Shown here in pieces: positions 40,469 to 42,953 of a DNA stretch of 42,953 nt. Both the position numbers and the translations under genes were made by a program. Origin of the DNA: Bacteroidales bacterium. Lineage in GTDB: Bacteria > Bacteroidota > Bacteroidia > Bacteroidales > F082. Under the pieces are notes generated by a model that saw only the letters and a list, made by a program, of their open reading frames with translations, made no database searches and was not told where the DNA came from. The stretch is from assembly GCA_024681295.1 (NCBI GenBank), contig JAILBC010000032.1, positions 1-42,953 on the forward strand, given 5' to 3'. Every line of letters begins with the position of its first letter. Position 1 is the stretch's first letter.

Positions 40469-41467
40469 ATGAGAATATTTAATACAATAGCAATTCTTGC
40501 AATTATCTACAGTGTTGTGGCAGCCATCATCAACAGCTCACTACGCAAACAAAACAAAGGCCACAAGACCCTCTTCAACAACGTGCTGCTTTGGGTCATT
40601 CCCGTCATTTACCTGGCGTTCTCAAGCTTCCTCACCATTATTCCTCCCCAGGAGTGCGGCGTGGTAATCACCCCCAGCGGCGTGAAGCAGCAGACCTACT
40701 ACACTGGATGGCACCTCATCCTGCCCTGGTACAACGTGCAGACCATGGACAAGACCGAACAGGTGTATACCTGCGCCAAGCGCTCCGCCGTAAGCCAGAA
40801 CGACCCCAACTACAAGTCGTACAAAGCCGACGCTACCCAGTCGGAGACCGTGTGGACCCCCACCATCGACGGTATCAAGATGGGATTCGACATCAGCGCC
40901 TCGTGGCGCATCGACCCCGAATACGCCTGGTGGATCTACGACAATGTGTCGGAAACCGATGGTAAGGAGAACGGCCGCTTCTACTGGCTCGAGGAAAACG
41001 TTATCAAGCCCAAACTGAAATCAGCTTTGGCCCTCACCACCAGTAAATACACCCCCATCCAGGTGTATAGCACCAGCCGTGAAGAGATCCAAGCCATCGT
41101 GCTCGAGAGGATGAAGAACGATATTAAGTCGTATCACCTCATCCTCGACCAGATCGACATCCGCGAGGTGTACTACAACAGCGACTACGAGACCGCTCTG
41201 AACCAGAAGAAACTGGAAGAGCAGAAGGCCCTTACCTTGGTGGAGGTCACCAAGCAGAAGGAGGAGTTGAAGAAGCAAGCCGAGATTGAGAAGGACATCC
41301 AGATCCTCAACGCCGAAGGTGAAGCCGAGGCCCTGAAAATCAAAGGCGCCTCCGTCTCGAGCAACCCCAAGATTGTCCAACTCGAGTGGATCAACAAGTG
41401 GGACGGCAAACTGCCTGAGATCATGACCGGCGACGGCGGTGGACTGCTGCTCAACCTCGAGAAATAA
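40469..41467 (+). CDS. SPFH/band-7 (prohibitin-like) membrane protein
   Basis: A 332-residue protein. Two N-terminal hydrophobic segments (FNTIAILAIIYSVVAAII, VLLWVIPVIYLAFSSFL) are followed by the SPFH domain beginning IIPPQECGVVITPSGVKQQTYYTGWHLILPWYN, the usual start of prohibitin-like proteins. A long helix (YETALNQKKLEEQKALTLVEVTKQKEELKKQAEIEKDIQ) gives oligomerisation. These proteins scaffold membrane microdomains and interact with proteases such as FtsH. The gene begins 23 bases after the dehydrogenase gene, so it may be co-transcribed, but a functional link is not evident. Confidence 0.85.
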   Translation: MRIFNTIAILAIIYSVVAAIINSSLRKQNKGHKTLFNNVLLWVIPVIYLAFSSFLTIIPPQECGVVITPSGVKQQTYYTGWHLILPWYNVQTMDKTEQVYTCAKRSAVSQNDPNYKSYKADATQSETVWTPTIDGIKMGFDISASWRIDPEYAWWIYDNVSETDGKENGRFYWLEENVIKPKLKSALALTTSKYTPIQVYSTSREEIQAIVLERMKNDIKSYHLILDQIDIREVYYNSDYETALNQKKLEEQKALTLVEVTKQKEELKKQAEIEKDIQILNAEGEAEALKIKGASVSSNPKIVQLEWINKWDGKLPEIMTGDGGGLLLNLEK

Positions 41468-41495
41468 ACCTCTTTGTATTTATTCTTAAAAAAAT

Positions 41496-41528
41496 AGGGG
41501 CTTCCACTAGAAGCCTCTGTTTTTTTTG
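41496..41528 (+). terminator. Rho-independent terminator before ileS
   Basis: AGGGGCTTC (41496-41504) pairs with GAAGCCTCT (41510-41518) with one G-T wobble, across the loop CACTA, followed by a run of eight T after GT. It ends the carboxylase-dehydrogenase-SPFH transcript. Confidence 0.9.
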
Positions 41529-41536
41529 TATCTTTG
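41529..41536 (+). promoter_or_regulatory. -7 box for ileS
   Basis: TATCTTTG matches TAnnTTTG and follows the terminator T-run directly; the ATG is 23 bases downstream. A TTTG at the -33 distance is not clear because the terminator lies there. Confidence 0.6.
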
Positions 41537-41559
41537 CGGCTTCAATTCAAGCCAGCAAG

Positions 41560-42953
41560 ATGAAGCAGAACTACAAAGAGTATAAACAGCTGAATCTCAC
41601 TGAGACAGCTAATGAGATCCGCAAATACTGGGAGGAGAACGACACCTTCCAGAAGAGCCTCGACAATCGTGATAAAGATAACGCCTTCGTGTTCTTCGAA
41701 GGTCCGCCGAGCGCCAACGGCACCCCCGGCATCCACCACGTGATGGCCCGTTCCATCAAGGATGTGGTGTGCCGTTACCAGACATTGAAAGGCAAACACG
41801 TGGTCCGCAAGGCCGGTTGGGACACCCACGGCCTGCCCGTGGAACTCGGCGTGGAGAAAAAACTCGGCATCACCAAGGAAGACATCGGCAAGAAGATTAG
41901 CGTGGATGACTACAACCGTGCCTGCCGCGAGGAAGTGATGAAATACAAGGACATGTGGGACGACCTCACCCGCAAGATGGGCTACTGGGTCAATCTGAAC
42001 GATCCTTACATCACCTTCACCAACGACTACATCGAGACCTTGTGGTTCCTGCTGAAAGACTTGTATAACAAAGGTTTGCTCTATAAGGGCTACACCATCC
42101 AGCCTTACTCCCCCGCTGCCGGCACCGGCCTCAGCTCACACGAACTGAATATGCCCGGCTGCTATCGCGATGTGAAAGACCTCACTTGTGTGGCACTATT
42201 TAAGTTGAGAGTTGAGAGTTTAGAGTTTAGAGTTGAAGGGTTGACTACGTATGCAATAGCTTGGACTACTACACCCTGGACTTTACCCTCAAATACGGCT
42301 CTCTGTGTGGGACCGAATATTGATTATGTCCTTTTGAAGACCGTCCATCCTTATACGGAAGAACCTTGCTGTATTCTCATGGCCAAAGCCTTGGTCGAGA
42401 CCATGTTCAAGGAGGCTCCCGAAGTCGTCAAGGAATTCAAGGGCAAGGACCTCGTTGGCATCGAATATGAGCAGCTGATTCCTTGGGTTAACCCGGGCGA
42501 AGGCGCCTTCCGCATCATCCCTGGCGACTACGTCACCACTGAGGACGGTACCGGTATCGTCCACATTGCCCCGACCTTTGGTGCCGACGATAAACGCGTG
42601 GCCGCCGCCGCGGGCATCCCGCCCTTGCAGATGATCGACAAGGACGGCAAGCCGCAGCCTATGGTCGACCGCACCGGTAAGTTCTTCCGCATCGAAGACC
42701 TCGACCCCAACTTCGTCGAGAACTGCATGGACGTGGAGGCCTACCGCCCCTACGCCGGCCAATTCGTGAAGAACGCCTACGACCCCACCAAGACCGAGAA
42801 GGACAAGAGCCTCGACGTCGACATCGTGATGCTCCTCAAGGAACAAGGCAAGCTCTTCAAGAGCGAGAAACATACGCACAACTACCCGCACTGCTGGCGC
42901 ACCGACAAACCCGTGCTCTACTATCCCCTCGACAGCTGGTTCATCAAGACCAC
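41560..42953 (+). CDS. ileS: Isoleucyl-tRNA synthetase, N-terminal part
   Basis: The frame starts at ATG 41560 and runs off the right edge, so about 465 residues are seen. FFEGPPSANGTPGIHHVMARSIKD carries the HIGH-type signature, GWDTHGLPVE follows, and the CP1 editing domain is recognised by WTTTPWTLPSNTAL and the later GDYVTTEDGTGIVHIAPTFGADD. It charges tRNA-Ile. The editing domain carries KLRVESLEFRVEGLTT, coded by a heptamer-type repeat at 42202-42240, where close relatives have an unrelated loop of similar length. The KMSKS motif lies beyond the window. Transcription starts just after a strong terminator. Confidence 0.95.
   Translation, partial: MKQNYKEYKQLNLTETANEIRKYWEENDTFQKSLDNRDKDNAFVFFEGPPSANGTPGIHHVMARSIKDVVCRYQTLKGKHVVRKAGWDTHGLPVELGVEKKLGITKEDIGKKISVDDYNRACREEVMKYKDMWDDLTRKMGYWVNLNDPYITFTNDYIETLWFLLKDLYNKGLLYKGYTIQPYSPAAGTGLSSHELNMPGCYRDVKDLTCVALFKLRVESLEFRVEGLTTYAIAWTTTPWTLPSNTALCVGPNIDYVLLKTVHPYTEEPCCILMAKALVETMFKEAPEVVKEFKGKDLVGIEYEQLIPWVNPGEGAFRIIPGDYVTTEDGTGIVHIAPTFGADDKRVAAAAGIPPLQMIDKDGKPQPMVDRTGKFFRIEDLDPNFVENCMDVEAYRPYAGQFVKNAYDPTKTEKDKSLDVDIVMLLKEQGKLFKSEKHTHNYPHCWRTDKPVLYYPLDSWFIKT
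42202..42240. repeat. Heptamer array inside ileS
   Basis: Units GTTGAGA, GTTGAGA, GTTTAGA, GTTTAGA and a partial GTTGAA lie in frame in the editing domain, coding for RVESLEFRVEG. This is a variant with the same 7-base period as those in mntP and the carboxylase gene. Unlike the GGAAAGT unit, this unit can give stop codons in other phases, so only a short array is tolerated. Confidence 0.7.

Overview
The window looks like the chromosome of a member of the Bacteroidota, most likely Bacteroidales. Three things point there. Four large secreted proteins end in type IX secretion (Por) tails. Promoters of the TTTG / TAnnTTTG type stand before many genes, while start codons mostly lack a clear Shine-Dalgarno. 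The IleRS, MntP, LytTR and HipA proteins are of Bacteroidota type. No rRNA, CRISPR array, IS element or phage is visible; the only RNA gene is tRNA-Pro(CGG).

Layout. 1-2.0 kb: the 5' end of a secreted GH29 alpha-L-fucosidase, a zeta-toxin-like kinase with a small downstream partner behind tRNA-Pro, and mntP. 2.1-10.8 kb: core envelope and metabolic genes, namely an Omp85-type barrel without POTRA domains, a PlsC-like acyltransferase, an MltF-like lytic transglycosylase with an outer-membrane barrel, a second barrel, a methylglutaconyl-CoA-hydratase-like crotonase overlapping an SDR, and a LytTR regulator overlapping a NAGPA/DUF2233 membrane protein. 11-25.4 kb: a secreted block with an NlpC/P60-containing 1519-residue type IX cargo, a smaller cargo sharing its modules, two divergent C10 (streptopain-like) proteases with InlB-type repeats, and a barrel plus S41 protease lipoprotein pair.

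25.4-37.1 kb: an AT-rich accessory stretch on the minus strand. It holds a tight six-gene operon for an envelope-located set: Ig-fold lipoprotein, outer-membrane barrel, WG-repeat caspase, papain-like protease with a DUF4384-like tail, CHASE2-like membrane protein and a small secreted protein. It is followed by a HipB-HipS pair with no HipT, a large membrane protein of unknown function, and a complete HipBA pair. This operon is the best candidate for an undescribed system: two different cysteine proteases and a sensor-like membrane protein, all apparently exported. 37.2-43 kb returns to core genes: a biotin-dependent acyl-CoA carboxylase alpha subunit, an acyl-CoA dehydrogenase, an SPFH protein and the 5' part of ileS.

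The second notable signal is a family of short arrays with a 7-nt period (units such as GGAAAGT, GTTGAGA, CAGAAGT). Three are carried in frame inside conserved proteins (MntP, the carboxylase, IleRS), each in a variable loop, and a fourth supplies the start codon of the carboxylase. The GGAAAGT unit has no stop codon in any of six frames, which may explain why it is tolerated inside genes. A separate mosaic of REP-like hairpins fills the convergent gap at 3.4-3.6 kb.
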